NCBI GenBank assembly: GCA_964590645.1
Contig: CAZPYJ010000002.1
Location: forward strand, 161,463-225,462
Direction of reading: 5' to 3'
Origin: JAGNHN01 sp964590645
GTDB lineage: Bacteria > Bacteroidota > Bacteroidia > Bacteroidales > JAGNHN01
DNA: 64,000 bases
The translations under genes were made by a program, and so were the position numbers. Of this stretch, positions 54,566-63,592 are shown piece by piece. The notes under the pieces are model-generated. The model was not told where the DNA came from. It was given only the letters and a program-made list of their open reading frames with translations, and made no database searches. Position 1 is the first letter of the stretch. Each line of letters opens with the position of its first letter.

Positions 54566-55660
54566 ATGTTTATCCGTGATATTGTTGCCTTTTTGAACAG
54601 AGAAATTCCCGTTTCCTTACAGGAGTCCTATGATAATTCCGGCCTGCTGGTTGGAGAGGCAGAGACAGAGGTGCAGGGTATCCTGATCTGTATGGATGTT
54701 ACAGAAGCAGTGGTAGAAGAAGCGATTGCAAAGAATGCCAATCTGATTGTCGCTCACCATCCCCTGATTTTCAAACCCTTGAGCAGTATCACAGGCAAAA
54801 CCCCGGAAGAACGGGCTGTCATTCAGGCCTTGAGGCATCATATCGCAATCTATGCAGCACACACCAATCTGGATCATTTATGGGGCGGGGTTAGTTTTGC
54901 TTTGGCCGAGCAATTAGGTCTGATGGATGTGGCTGTGCTTAGGCCCTTGTCATCCCGCCTCAGAAAACTGGTCACCTTCTGTCCTCCTGCCCATCTGGAT
55001 GAGTTGAGGGAGGCCCTTTTTGCGGCAGGAGCGGGTAAGATTGGAGACTACGATGCCTGCAGCTTTAACAGCGAAGGCTATGGGACCTTCCGTGCCGGAG
55101 AAGGCAGCAGGCCTTTCGTGGGAAAGTTGGGGGAATTACATCGTGAACCTGAAATGCGGCTCGAGAGCGTCTTTCCCGACTGGGCAGAATCGACCGTTCT
55201 GGAAGCACTGCAAAAAACACATCCTTATGAGGAAGTGGCCTACGATTTGTATTCCCTGGAAAATCCTCATCCACGCATAGGGCCTGGAGTTTTGGGCCGT
55301 TTCCCTGAACCGATGCCGGTTCCGGCTTTTCTCGATCTGATCAGGAGAATTACGGGGATACCCGTCCTGCGCTACAGCAAGGGCAAGGCCGCACTGATTG
55401 AAAAAACAGCCCTTTGTGGCGGAGCCGGCAGTTTCCTGATTGGGGATGCACTGAGAATGGGAGCACAGGCTTTTATTACCGGCGACCTGAAGTACCACGA
55501 CTTCTTCATTCCGGGAGGAGAAATGATGCTCGTGGATGCCGGGCATTTTGAAACAGAGCAATTTGCGCGAAATGCGTTGAAAGAAATGCTGTCAGAAAAA
55601 TTTCCTACATTTGCAGTCCTTATTTCAGATGTCATCACAAATCCCATTAACTACCTATAA
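54566..55660 (+). CDS. Nif3-like dinuclear metal-centre hexameric protein
   Basis: A 364-residue YbgI/Nif3 family protein. The metal-binding half begins SLQESYDNSGLLVGEAETEV and NLIVAHHPLIFKPLSS, and the second half has ITGDLKYHDFFIPGGEMMLVDAGHFETEQF. Between them (residues about 130-235) lies the PII-like inserted domain of the longer members. Despite the annotation GTP cyclohydrolase 1 type 2 used in databases, the cellular role is unsettled. A zinc-ribbon coiled-coil gene follows after 11 bases, a standard pairing in Bacteroidota. Confidence 0.93.
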   Translation: MFIRDIVAFLNREIPVSLQESYDNSGLLVGEAETEVQGILICMDVTEAVVEEAIAKNANLIVAHHPLIFKPLSSITGKTPEERAVIQALRHHIAIYAAHTNLDHLWGGVSFALAEQLGLMDVAVLRPLSSRLRKLVTFCPPAHLDELREALFAAGAGKIGDYDACSFNSEGYGTFRAGEGSRPFVGKLGELHREPEMRLESVFPDWAESTVLEALQKTHPYEEVAYDLYSLENPHPRIGPGVLGRFPEPMPVPAFLDLIRRITGIPVLRYSKGKAALIEKTALCGGAGSFLIGDALRMGAQAFITGDLKYHDFFIPGGEMMLVDAGHFETEQFARNALKEMLSEKFPTFAVLISDVITNPINYL

Positions 55661-55671
55661 AATAGTTCATT

Positions 55672-56550
55672 ATGGCTAAATCGACCGCCCGCAAAACCAA
55701 GGAAGTTGCAGAAGAAAAAGTGCAGCAACCGATTGCACCAGAAGTCAGAACGACGGGCACCCGTAAAAGTGGAAAAAAGGGAGACTCAGGCGCCGAGGAG
55801 GAGAAGATACAGCTTAGCATAGAAAAAAAGCTTGTTTCCCTCTACAGCCTGCAACAGGTCGATAGCCAGATTGACAAGATCCGCATTGTGCGCGGTGAAT
55901 TGCCTTTGGAAGTAGAAGACCTGGAGGACGAGATTGCAGGATTGGAGACCAGGCTGGACAAATTCAAAAGCGATATTGATCTCCTCGAGAGCAATGTTTC
56001 TGAGAAGAAGAATGCCATCACCGATAGCCTCGCAATGATCAAGAAATACGAGGAGCAGCAGATGAACGTCCGCAACAACCGCGAGTATGACTCCATTACC
56101 AAGGAGCTGGAATACCAGGGCCTGGAGATCCAGCTGGCGGAAAAGCGCATCAAGGAGGCACAGCTCGCCCTGGAAGGAAAGAAGGAAGGCTTTGATCTGC
56201 TGAAGAAAGAGCTGGATGAGCGCAAAGGTGACCTGAAAGTAAAGAAGGCAGAGCTGGATGACATTGTGAAGGAAACCGAAAAGGAAGAAAAGACGCTGCT
56301 GAAGAAATCAGAGGTTCTGGCCGATATCATTGAGGAGCGACTGCTCACTGCTTACCGCCGTATCCGAAAGAATGCCCGAAACGGCCTGGCCGTGGTAATG
56401 GTGGAAAGAGATGCCTGCGGTGGATGCTTCAATAAAATCCCTCCCCAGCATCAGATGGAGATTAAGATGCATAAAAAAATTATTGTGTGCGAATACTGCG
56501 GCCGCATCCTGGTGGACGAGAGCATCAATGATATGATCGACATACACTAA
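55672..56550 (+). CDS. Coiled-coil protein with C-terminal C4 zinc ribbon (CT398-like)
   Basis: A 292-residue protein. The first 45 residues are basic and Ala/Lys-rich, residues about 50-235 form a long antiparallel coiled coil (EEQQMNVRNNREYDSITKEL is a conserved family stretch), and the end carries DACGGC and CEYCGR, four cysteines for one zinc. Chlamydial CT398 relatives interact with sigma-54 and type III secretion parts; the role here is unknown. Its operon with nif3 is conserved in the phylum. It is followed by a strong two-way terminator. Confidence 0.9.
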   Translation: MAKSTARKTKEVAEEKVQQPIAPEVRTTGTRKSGKKGDSGAEEEKIQLSIEKKLVSLYSLQQVDSQIDKIRIVRGELPLEVEDLEDEIAGLETRLDKFKSDIDLLESNVSEKKNAITDSLAMIKKYEEQQMNVRNNREYDSITKELEYQGLEIQLAEKRIKEAQLALEGKKEGFDLLKKELDERKGDLKVKKAELDDIVKETEKEEKTLLKKSEVLADIIEERLLTAYRRIRKNARNGLAVVMVERDACGGCFNKIPPQHQMEIKMHKKIIVCEYCGRILVDESINDMIDIH

Positions 56551-56631
56551 AATGTTCACGGGCTGCTCGGCACCCTGAAATCGTCTGCAAGATTTTGATC
56601 ATTATAGACAAGAGAACAAGAGGAAGAGGTA

Positions 56632-56668
56632 AAACAATAAGGCTTCGCAATGCGAAGCCTTATTGTTT
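56632..56668. terminator. Bidirectional terminator, perfect 18-base inverted repeat
   Basis: AAACAATAAGGCTTCGCA and its exact reverse complement are separated by one base. A GC core (GGCTTCGC) flanked by A-rich and T-rich sides can stop the plus-strand zinc-ribbon transcript and the minus-strand tRNA-Glu transcript. Confidence 0.88.
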
Positions 56669-56670
56669 CG

Positions 56671-56742
56671 TAGCCCGTAGGGGAATCGAACCCCTGTTAC
56701 CAGGATGAAAACCTGGCGTCCTAACCCCTAGACGAACGGGCC
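56671..56742 (-). tRNA. tRNA-Glu (anticodon UUC)
   Basis: A full cloverleaf can be folded on the minus strand. The acceptor is GGCCCGT/ACGGGCT with A as discriminator (the first pair is G-U). The anticodon stem CCAGG/CCTGG encloses the loop TTTTCAT with anticodon TTC. The T arm is CAGGGGTTCGATTCCCCT. CCA is not encoded. It is 72 bases long, transcribed alone from a TAATTTTG promoter on its right and stopped by the inverted repeat on its left. Confidence 0.96.
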
Positions 56743-56758
56743 ATCAGATTTGGATCGG

Positions 56759-56766
56759 CAAAATTA
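56759..56766 (-). promoter_or_regulatory. Candidate -7 element (TAATTTTG) of tRNA-Glu
   Basis: Minus-strand TAATTTTG lies 16 bases before the tRNA 5' end. A T8G tract upstream offers TTTT/TTTG at 15-19 bases, close to the consensus spacing. Confidence 0.5.
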
Positions 56767-56857
56767 GAACTTTTTCTGAATCAAAAAAAATTTTTGGCAT
56801 TCTTCCCGCCAAATTCGCTCAGGCTGATCTTCACCCCTCAGATTTTTATACCACCCC

Positions 56858-56887
56858 TTGGAGGTTAGAAATTTATCCATATCTTTG
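56858..56887 (+). promoter_or_regulatory. Bacteroidota-type promoter of rplU-rpmA
   Basis: TTG (56858-56860), 19 bases, then TATCTTTG (56880-56887), followed by the rplU ATG 31 bases later. Spacing and both elements fit the phylum's housekeeping consensus. Confidence 0.6.
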
Positions 56888-56918
56888 CAGACCATTTTTG
56901 ATCAGGAAATATAACAGA

Positions 56919-57296
56919 ATGATAGCTATTGTTAACATCGCAGGCCAGCAATTCAGGGTAGAGAAAGACCAGGTAGTCTTTGTCAACCGACTGGACGCTG
57001 AAGAAGGAAGCAAGGTGGACTTTAACGACGTACTCCTGCTTGACAATAAAGGCAAATTCAATGTCGGAACTCCCTTTGTGGAAGGCGCTCAGGTGAAGGC
57101 CAAGGTGCTGGAACACCTTAAAGCGGATAAGATCCGGGTCTTTAAAAAGAAACGCAGAAAAGGCTACCAGGTCGAAAATGGTCATCGCCAGCCGCTCACC
57201 CGGATCCAGATCGAAGGCATCTCTGCCAAAGCCCCCCGCGCTAAGAAAGCGGAGGAAGCACCCGCAGAAGGTCCTGCAGAAACAACAGAAGCTTAA
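56919..57296 (+). CDS. rplU: Large ribosomal subunit protein bL21
   Basis: A 125-residue ribosomal protein that binds 23S rRNA. MIAIVNIAGQQFRVEKDQVV is the conserved start, so the ATG at 56919 is chosen over one seven codons upstream. KKKRRKGYQVENGHRQPLTRIQIEGI is the family signature near the end. A tail of about 25 residues rich in Ala, Glu and Pro extends past the usual end, as in many Bacteroidota. It precedes rpmA by 20 bases. Confidence 0.97.
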   Translation: MIAIVNIAGQQFRVEKDQVVFVNRLDAEEGSKVDFNDVLLLDNKGKFNVGTPFVEGAQVKAKVLEHLKADKIRVFKKKRRKGYQVENGHRQPLTRIQIEGISAKAPRAKKAEEAPAEGPAETTEA

Positions 57297-57316
57297 CCCT
57301 CTTAAAATCAGGTATT

Positions 57317-57583
57317 ATGGCACATAAAAAAGGGGCAGGTAGTTCGAATAACGGTCGCGAATCAGAAAGCAAACGACTGGGTGTGAAAATTTTCGGCGGA
57401 CAAATCGCCCGCGCCGGAAATATCATCGTACGCCAACGCGGCACCAAACATAATCCCGGGATTAATGTCGGAATCGGAAAAGACCATACCCTCTTTGCCC
57501 TCAGTGATGGCGTCGTAGAGTTCCGTCGCCGCCGCGACAACAAATCCTATGTTTCGGTCGTACCCTCAGAAAACCAAGAGTAA
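57317..57583 (+). CDS. rpmA: Large ribosomal subunit protein bL27
   Basis: An 88-residue ribosomal protein near the peptidyl-transferase centre. It begins AHKKGAGSSNNGRESESKRLGVK and has GNIIVRQRGTKHNPGINVG. No Firmicutes-type cleavable leader is present. It ends the rplU-rpmA operon at a strong terminator. Confidence 0.98.
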   Translation: MAHKKGAGSSNNGRESESKRLGVKIFGGQIARAGNIIVRQRGTKHNPGINVGIGKDHTLFALSDGVVEFRRRRDNKSYVSVVPSENQE

Positions 57584-57612
57584 AGCCGCGGGAAAAGCCC
57601 GTTAAAATAGGG

Positions 57613-57645
57613 GTCTCCCCACCTGGCGGTGCGGGAGACTTTTTA
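57613..57645 (+). terminator. Rho-independent terminator of rplU-rpmA
   Basis: GTCTCCC (57613-57619) pairs with GGGAGAC (57633-57639) and is followed by TTTTTATTGTT. Confidence 0.85.
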
Positions 57646-57662
57646 TTGTTATCCATTGCCTG

Positions 57663-57670
57663 TAAATTTG
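57663..57670 (+). promoter_or_regulatory. serS: Candidate -7 element (TAAATTTG) of serS
   Basis: TAAATTTG matches the consensus 20 bases before the chosen serS ATG. The region behind it is the T-run of the previous terminator. Confidence 0.42.
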
Positions 57671-57690
57671 CCCACCTTAATCATAAACCA

Positions 57691-58965
57691 ATGCTCGAGA
57701 TTCAGTATATCCGCGAAAATCCGGAAAGCGTAAAAGCCGGCCTGGAAAGGAAATTCTTCAAAAATACAGGCCTGGTGGATGACATCATCCACCTGGATGC
57801 CCTAAGGAGACAGACACAACAGGAACTCGACGAAACGCTGGCCGAAAGCAACCGCCTGGCGAAAGAGATCGGAAACCTTTTCAAACAAGGGAAAGCAGCA
57901 GAAGCCAATTCCGCGAAAGCCCGCAGCGGGGAGCTGAAGCAGGAGAGTAAAAAATGGCAGGACAAGCTGCACCAGGTGGAGGAGCAATTGCACCTGGCAC
58001 TGGTGGAACTGCCCAACCTGCCCCACCATAGCGTTCCCCCCGGCCGCAATGCTGAAGACAATGAAGTTGTGCACGCCGAAGGCGAAGTGTATACCTCCGA
58101 GACCCTCATCCCGCACTGGGAACTGGCCGACCGCTTTAAGCTCATCGATTTTGACCTCGGAAGCAAAATCACCGGTGCCGGATTCCCCGTCTATCGCGGA
58201 AAAGGCGCGCGCCTGCAAAGGGCGCTCATCAATTTCTTCCTCGAAGAAGGCATCAAAGCAGGCTATGAAGAATATCAACCCCCCTTGCTGGTGAATGAAG
58301 ACAGCGGATTTGGTACCGGTCAACTGCCCGATAAGGAAGGACAGATGTACCATATCGGCCTCGATAACCTCTACCTCATCCCCACCGCAGAAGTCCCCGT
58401 TACCAACTTCTACCGCGATGTCATCCTGAAGGAATCCGATTTCCCAGTCAAAAATGTGGCTTATTCAAGCTGTTTCCGCCGCGAAGCGGGCTCATACGGA
58501 AAGGACGTCAGAGGCCTGAATCGACTGCATCTTTTTGATAAAGTGGAAATTGTGCAAATCAGCCACCCGGATCATTCCTACCCTGTCCTGGAAGAAATGC
58601 GCGCCCACGTGGAAAGCCTGCTGCGAAAACTGAACCTGCCTTACCGTGTGCTCAACCTCTGCGGAGGAGACATCTCCTTTACTTCAGCCAAAACATACGA
58701 TATGGAAGTCTGGTCGGCAGGACAGCAGCGCTGGCTGGAGGTGAGCTCGGTTTCAAACTTTGAAAGCTTTCAATCCAACCGTATGAAACTGCGCTTCAAG
58801 ACAACAGAAGGGAAAACACGCCTGGCTCACACCCTAAACGGCAGCGCCCTGGCCCTGCCCCGCATTATGGCAGCCCTGCTCGAGAACAATTTCGACGGAA
58901 CGCAGATCCATATCCCTGTTGTGCTGCAAGCTTATACCGGTTTCAAGGCCATCGGCCCGGAATAA
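57691..58965 (+). CDS. serS: Seryl-tRNA synthetase
   Basis: A 424-residue class II synthetase charging tRNA-Ser. The start MLEIQYIRENPESVKAGLERK matches the family, so the ATG at 57691 is used rather than one 15 codons upstream. Residues about 30-105 form the tRNA-binding coiled coil. Motif 2 is SSCFRREAGSYGKDVRGLNR and motif 3 is HTLNGSALALPRIMAALLEN. It has its own -7 element after the rpmA terminator. A TPR gene follows after 47 bases. Confidence 0.98.
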   Translation: MLEIQYIRENPESVKAGLERKFFKNTGLVDDIIHLDALRRQTQQELDETLAESNRLAKEIGNLFKQGKAAEANSAKARSGELKQESKKWQDKLHQVEEQLHLALVELPNLPHHSVPPGRNAEDNEVVHAEGEVYTSETLIPHWELADRFKLIDFDLGSKITGAGFPVYRGKGARLQRALINFFLEEGIKAGYEEYQPPLLVNEDSGFGTGQLPDKEGQMYHIGLDNLYLIPTAEVPVTNFYRDVILKESDFPVKNVAYSSCFRREAGSYGKDVRGLNRLHLFDKVEIVQISHPDHSYPVLEEMRAHVESLLRKLNLPYRVLNLCGGDISFTSAKTYDMEVWSAGQQRWLEVSSVSNFESFQSNRMKLRFKTTEGKTRLAHTLNGSALALPRIMAALLENNFDGTQIHIPVVLQAYTGFKAIGPE

Positions 58966-59012
58966 ACCTCCGGACGATTCGTTTGTTGATGCTTTCACAA
59001 TCCTTTTAGCCA

Positions 59013-60848
59013 ATGAAAACCATACCACGCATTTTGTCCTTCTTCCTGCTCATCACCCTGCTGCTGATGGATGCATCCTTTCTCAACGCCCAGGACAAGA
59101 AAGACCAGGAGCTGGCAATGATGTTTTTCAGGGAAAGGAATTATGAAAAAGCCGCAGCGCTGTATCAGAAACTATACGACCAGAATCCTACCCAGTATTT
59201 CTATACCTACCTGCTGTTTTCTCAACTCGAGATCGCGGAGTATCGTGAAGCAGAGAAACTGGTACGCAAGCATCTGAAAAAAAACAACAATCAGGCCCGG
59301 TATAAGGTTGATCTGGGTTTTGTCTTTATCCGACAGGGCGATGCAAACAAGGCAGAGAAATATTTCCGGGAAGCGCTGGAGGAAACGGATCCTTCCCGCC
59401 CCTCCATCAGCGCTCTGGCCAATGCTTTTCTATCCCGGCAGCAAAATGAATATGCCCTGGAAGCCTACAAGAAAGGCAGGCAAATGAATAAGGGCTATGC
59501 TTTCCGCACGGAGATGGCTCAAATTTATGAACGAATGGGCAAATTCCCCGAACTGCTGGAGGAATACCTCTTGATGCTGGAAGAGGATGCAAACAACCTG
59601 AACACGGTTCAAAACAAAATGCAATCGGTGCTGGCCACCGACCCGGAAGGAGAGCGCAATGAGACTTTCCGGCAGGAACTCTTGCGTAAGGTGCAGCGAG
59701 AACCGGGAAAACTGCAGTTTGCCGAACTGTTGCTATGGCATTCCGTCCAGCAAAAAGAATTCAGCCTTGCACTGGTGCAGGCACGTAGTCTGGATAAACG
59801 CCTGGGCGAAGACGGGGAAAGGGTGTATGAGCTGGCCGGACTGGCGGCGGCTAATCAGGACTACAATGCGGCCATCGCTGCCCTCGATTATGTGATCGCC
59901 AAAGGCGATGCTTCACCTTATTATATGCTGGCCACCATCCTTCACCTGAATGTACGATTCGATCAGGTTATGCAGCATTATAACTTCGATCAAAAAGCCT
60001 TGCTGGCCCTTGAACAGGAACACATCGACCTGATCCGGGAGTTTGGATACAATACCCCTTCCCTGCCGCTGATTACCGACCTCGCCCGCCTCCAAGCCTT
60101 CTATCTGGATAAACCGGAACAGGCCATTGAAGAGCTTGAAAAAGCCCGGGCCATATACGGCCTGAACCCCGCCACCGAAGCAGAAATCAAAATCGAACTG
60201 GGCGACATCTATCTCTTTACCGGAGAAGTATGGGAAGCCACGCTCCTCTATAGCCAGGTGGACAAAGCATTTAAAAACGATGCGGTGGGACATCTGGCCC
60301 GCTACAAAAATGCCCGTCTCTCCTTCTACATCGGAGAGTTTGACTGGGCCAAGGCCCAGCTGAATGTGCTTAAGGCGGCAACCTCTAAACTCATTGCCAA
60401 CGATGCAATGCACCTTTCTCTTCTGATCAATGATAATCAGGAAGATGACTCCACACAGCTCGCCCTGAGTGCATTTGCCAGCGCCGACCTTCTGCTGTAC
60501 AGAAACAAAGTGGATTCTGCATTGAGGGTACTGAATCGCATCGAAGAATCGCATTCCTACCATCCCATTTTTGACGATGTTTTGATGAAAAAGGCAGAGG
60601 TTTTTACTCGCCTCCGCAATTATGAAACCGTGGACAGCCTGTATGCCAGGGTGAATGAATTGTATGCTGATGGCATCTATGGAGACGATGCCCTCTATCA
60701 GCGTGCCCTGCTCGCTGAAGAGGTTTTTTCGGATCAAGACAAGGCAATGAAGTTGTATGAGCAATTGCTGTTTGAATATCCCGGTAGCCTTTTCACTGTG
60801 GATGCCAGAAAACGTTTCCGCCGGCTGCGGGGAGACTTCATTAATTAG
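59013..60848 (+). CDS. Secreted tetratricopeptide-repeat protein
   Basis: A 611-residue exported protein (signal RILSFFLLITLLLMDASFLNAQ) built of TPR-like helical pairs, for example ERNYEKAAALYQKLYDQNP, ANKAEKYFREALEETDP, KPEQAIEELEKARAIYGLNP and KAMKLYEQLLFEYPGS. It carries no catalytic motif. It is probably a periplasmic scaffold. The rsmA start lies ten bases past its stop, so they are likely co-transcribed although functionally unrelated. Confidence 0.87.
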   Translation: MKTIPRILSFFLLITLLLMDASFLNAQDKKDQELAMMFFRERNYEKAAALYQKLYDQNPTQYFYTYLLFSQLEIAEYREAEKLVRKHLKKNNNQARYKVDLGFVFIRQGDANKAEKYFREALEETDPSRPSISALANAFLSRQQNEYALEAYKKGRQMNKGYAFRTEMAQIYERMGKFPELLEEYLLMLEEDANNLNTVQNKMQSVLATDPEGERNETFRQELLRKVQREPGKLQFAELLLWHSVQQKEFSLALVQARSLDKRLGEDGERVYELAGLAAANQDYNAAIAALDYVIAKGDASPYYMLATILHLNVRFDQVMQHYNFDQKALLALEQEHIDLIREFGYNTPSLPLITDLARLQAFYLDKPEQAIEELEKARAIYGLNPATEAEIKIELGDIYLFTGEVWEATLLYSQVDKAFKNDAVGHLARYKNARLSFYIGEFDWAKAQLNVLKAATSKLIANDAMHLSLLINDNQEDDSTQLALSAFASADLLLYRNKVDSALRVLNRIEESHSYHPIFDDVLMKKAEVFTRLRNYETVDSLYARVNELYADGIYGDDALYQRALLAEEVFSDQDKAMKLYEQLLFEYPGSLFTVDARKRFRRLRGDFIN

Positions 60849-60858
60849 CTGCACATCC

Positions 60859-61635
60859 TTGGTCAGACCAAAAAAACACCTGGGGCAACATTTTCTTACC
60901 GATCCCGGCATTGCCCGAAAGATAGCCGGATCCATCCCGCCTGAAGCCGGACGCATTCTTGAAATCGGACCGGGCAAAGGTGCACTGACCTTCCCCCTGC
61001 TGGATCTTCCCGAAAAGAAACTGATCCTCTCCGAAGTAGATGAAGAATCCATCGCATACCTCCGTGCCCATCCTGATATCCCTGCCCATATTCCCATCAC
61101 CGGGGATTTTCTTCAATCTGATCTGAACACGCTGTTTGATGAGCCTTTCTGGCTTGCCGGAAATTTTCCGTATAACATTTCAAGCCAAATTCTTTTTCGG
61201 GTATATGAAAGCGCGGAAAAAGTGGATGGTCTGGTGGGAATGTTTCAGAAAGAAGTGGCGCAACGGATAGCAGCAGAGCCCGGCAGCAAAACCTATGGCA
61301 TCCTGAGCGTACTGATCCAGGCGTATTATGCAGTGGAATATCTTTTCACGGTCAACGAAGGTTCCTTCTTCCCTCCTCCTAAAGTAAAAAGTGCCGTCAT
61401 TCGACTGAGCAGGCATCAGGACGGCAGAGGGCCAATGGATCCGGCCTTTTTTAAACAAGTGGTTAAAACTGCATTTAATCAGCGGCGGAAAACCTTACGC
61501 AATGCTCTGCGAAGCCTCTACCCTCCCGGATATGAGCCAGACCTGAGCTGGGGAACCCGCAGGGCGGAACAACTGAGCGTAGAAGATTTTCACCATCTGA
61601 CCGCTCAGTTGAAGCAAGCCAGCCCGGAAAGATAA
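60859..61635 (+). CDS. rsmA: 16S rRNA dimethyladenosine transferase
   Basis: A 258-residue KsgA/RsmA that dimethylates A1518 and A1519 of 16S rRNA. LVRPKKHLGQHFLTDPGIARKI is the usual beginning. The first codon there is TTG at 60859, ten bases after the TPR gene stop; a longer in-frame extension inside the TPR gene is unlikely. The SAM motif is RILEIGPGKGALTFPLL and the catalytic loop is NFPYNIS. The later FNQRRKTLRNAL is conserved. dxs begins 40 bases downstream. Confidence 0.95.
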   Translation: MVRPKKHLGQHFLTDPGIARKIAGSIPPEAGRILEIGPGKGALTFPLLDLPEKKLILSEVDEESIAYLRAHPDIPAHIPITGDFLQSDLNTLFDEPFWLAGNFPYNISSQILFRVYESAEKVDGLVGMFQKEVAQRIAAEPGSKTYGILSVLIQAYYAVEYLFTVNEGSFFPPPKVKSAVIRLSRHQDGRGPMDPAFFKQVVKTAFNQRRKTLRNALRSLYPPGYEPDLSWGTRRAEQLSVEDFHHLTAQLKQASPER

Positions 61636-61646
61636 TTTGCAAATCC

Positions 61647-61654
61647 TACATTTG
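61647..61654 (+). promoter_or_regulatory. dxs: Candidate -7 element (TACATTTG) of dxs
   Basis: TACATTTG matches TAnnTTTG and ends 21 bases before the dxs ATG. No convincing -33 box, since the region is rsmA coding sequence. Confidence 0.35.
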
Positions 61655-61675
61655 CAATGCGAGGAATACCACACA

Positions 61676-63592
61676 ATGAAAACGAGCACACTAAAGATTC
61701 TTCCTCAGATTGAGCAACCCGGAGACCTGAGGAAATTGCCGCTTGATGCACTGCCGCAGCTTTGCCGGGAATTGCGGGAATACATTATTGATGTCGTCTC
61801 AAAGAATGGAGGACACCTGGGAGCCAGCCTGGGCGTCATCGAATTAACTGTAGCCTTACACTACGTTTTCGATACCCCTAATGACAAGCTGATCTGGGAT
61901 GTAGGCCATCAGGCTTATGCCCATAAGGTATTGACAGGCAGAAGAGAAGCCTTCCTGACCAACCGCACCTTTGGGGGGATAAGCGGTTTCCCGAAAAGGA
62001 AAGAAAGTCCTTTTGATGCCTTTGGGACAGGCCATTCCTCCACCTCCATCTCTGCCGCACTCGGGATGGCTGTCGCTGCCCGCCTGGAGGGAAAGCACGA
62101 GCGTCAGCATATCGCGGTCATCGGGGATGGATCGATGACGGCAGGCCAGGCAATGGAAGGCCTGAACAATGCCGGCTTCTCTAAAGCCAATATGCTGGTC
62201 ATCCTTAACGACAATGGCATCGCCATCGACAAGAGCGTGGGAGCCTTCAGCAAATATCTTACAGATATCACGGCATCCCGGTTTTACAACCGGATCAAGG
62301 ACAGGATATGGTACCTCCTCGGCGGGGGCACTCGGTATGGTGCCTATCCACGCTATCTGGTCAAGCAACTCGGTGGAGCCGTCAAGAGCACCCTGCTTGA
62401 AAAGTCAAATCTCTTCGAGGCCTTTGGCCTGCGTTATTTCGGACCCGTAGACGGGCACGATGTGATCCGTTTGGTGAGCCTGCTTCAAGACCTGAAGACC
62501 ATTCCCGGGCCGCGTTTGCTGCACCTGCTTACCCTTAAGGGCAAGGGATTTGATGCAGCCGAAAAAGACCAGACCACCTATCATTCACCAGGCAGCTTTG
62601 ACAGGCGTACCGGGATCATCGTCAAAGACGATTGCGCCACCCAGGCGCCAAAGTTTCAGCACGTTTTTGGACGCACCCTGCTTGAACTGGCTGAACAGAA
62701 TGAGAAGATCGTCGGGATCACCCCGGCTATGCCCACAGGCTGTTCGATGAACCTGATGATGGACGCAATTCCCAGCCGGACTTTCGATGTGGGCATTGCG
62801 GAACAGCACGCCGTGACCTTCGCAGCCGGACTGGCCAGCCAGGGCTTCGTGCCGTTTTGCAATATCTACTCTTCTTTCCTGCAACGTGCCTACGACCAGG
62901 TGATCCACGATGTGGCCCTGCAGGAGCTGCCGGTCATTTTCTGCCTCGACCGGGGTGGCCTGGTTGGGGAAGACGGCCCCACCCATCACGGGGTTTTCGA
63001 CCTGGCTTATCTGCGGGCCATTCCCAATATCACCATCGCCGCACCAATGGATGAGTGTGCCTTGCGCAATATGATGTACACTGCACAACTGGAAGCGCGT
63101 GGCACGATTGCCATCCGCTATCCGCGGGGCAGAGGCAACTGTCCGGAATGGAAAAAGGAAATGCAAGAAATAGCGCTTGGAAAAGGCCGCTGCCTGAAAG
63201 AAGGCGATGCTTTGGCCATCCTCAGCCTGGGTACGCCGGGCGTAGCCGCTTTGAAAGTCGCTCAGGACTTAGAAAAGGAAGGAATTCAGGTGGCCCATTA
63301 TGATCTTCAGTTCCTCAAGCCCCTCGATGATGAACTGTTAAGCATAGTCCTCTTAAAGTTTGATAAGATCATCACGGTGGAAGACGGGGTGCTGGCTGGC
63401 GGCTTCGGCAGTGCCATCCTGGAGTGGATGAATGCGCAGGGGCATAAGGCCAGGGTGCTTCGTCTTGGCATTCCTGATCGCTTCATTGAGCAGGGCAGCC
63501 TTGCCCAATTGCATCAGATTTGCGGCATTGATGCCAGTGGGATTCGCAGAGCGGTGGAGGAGTTGCGGAAGCAGTGTTTCAGTGATCAGTGA
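61676..63592 (+). CDS. dxs: 1-deoxy-D-xylulose-5-phosphate synthase
   Basis: The 638-residue thiamine-diphosphate enzyme that starts the MEP pathway from pyruvate and glyceraldehyde 3-phosphate. GGHLGASLGVIELTVALHYVF and GDGSMTAGQAMEGLNNAGF are the ThDP and metal sites, DVGIAEQHAVTFAAGLASQG has the catalytic glutamate, and DGVLAGGFGSAILEW is in the carboxy domain. The ATG at 61676 is used; a TTG 13 codons upstream is unlikely. The last codons (SDQ) and the stop lie inside the first units of a CAGTGAT tandem repeat, so the repeat has grown from or into the gene end. Confidence 0.97.
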   Translation: MKTSTLKILPQIEQPGDLRKLPLDALPQLCRELREYIIDVVSKNGGHLGASLGVIELTVALHYVFDTPNDKLIWDVGHQAYAHKVLTGRREAFLTNRTFGGISGFPKRKESPFDAFGTGHSSTSISAALGMAVAARLEGKHERQHIAVIGDGSMTAGQAMEGLNNAGFSKANMLVILNDNGIAIDKSVGAFSKYLTDITASRFYNRIKDRIWYLLGGGTRYGAYPRYLVKQLGGAVKSTLLEKSNLFEAFGLRYFGPVDGHDVIRLVSLLQDLKTIPGPRLLHLLTLKGKGFDAAEKDQTTYHSPGSFDRRTGIIVKDDCATQAPKFQHVFGRTLLELAEQNEKIVGITPAMPTGCSMNLMMDAIPSRTFDVGIAEQHAVTFAAGLASQGFVPFCNIYSSFLQRAYDQVIHDVALQELPVIFCLDRGGLVGEDGPTHHGVFDLAYLRAIPNITIAAPMDECALRNMMYTAQLEARGTIAIRYPRGRGNCPEWKKEMQEIALGKGRCLKEGDALAILSLGTPGVAALKVAQDLEKEGIQVAHYDLQFLKPLDDELLSIVLLKFDKIITVEDGVLAGGFGSAILEWMNAQGHKARVLRLGIPDRFIEQGSLAQLHQICGIDASGIRRAVEELRKQCFSDQ

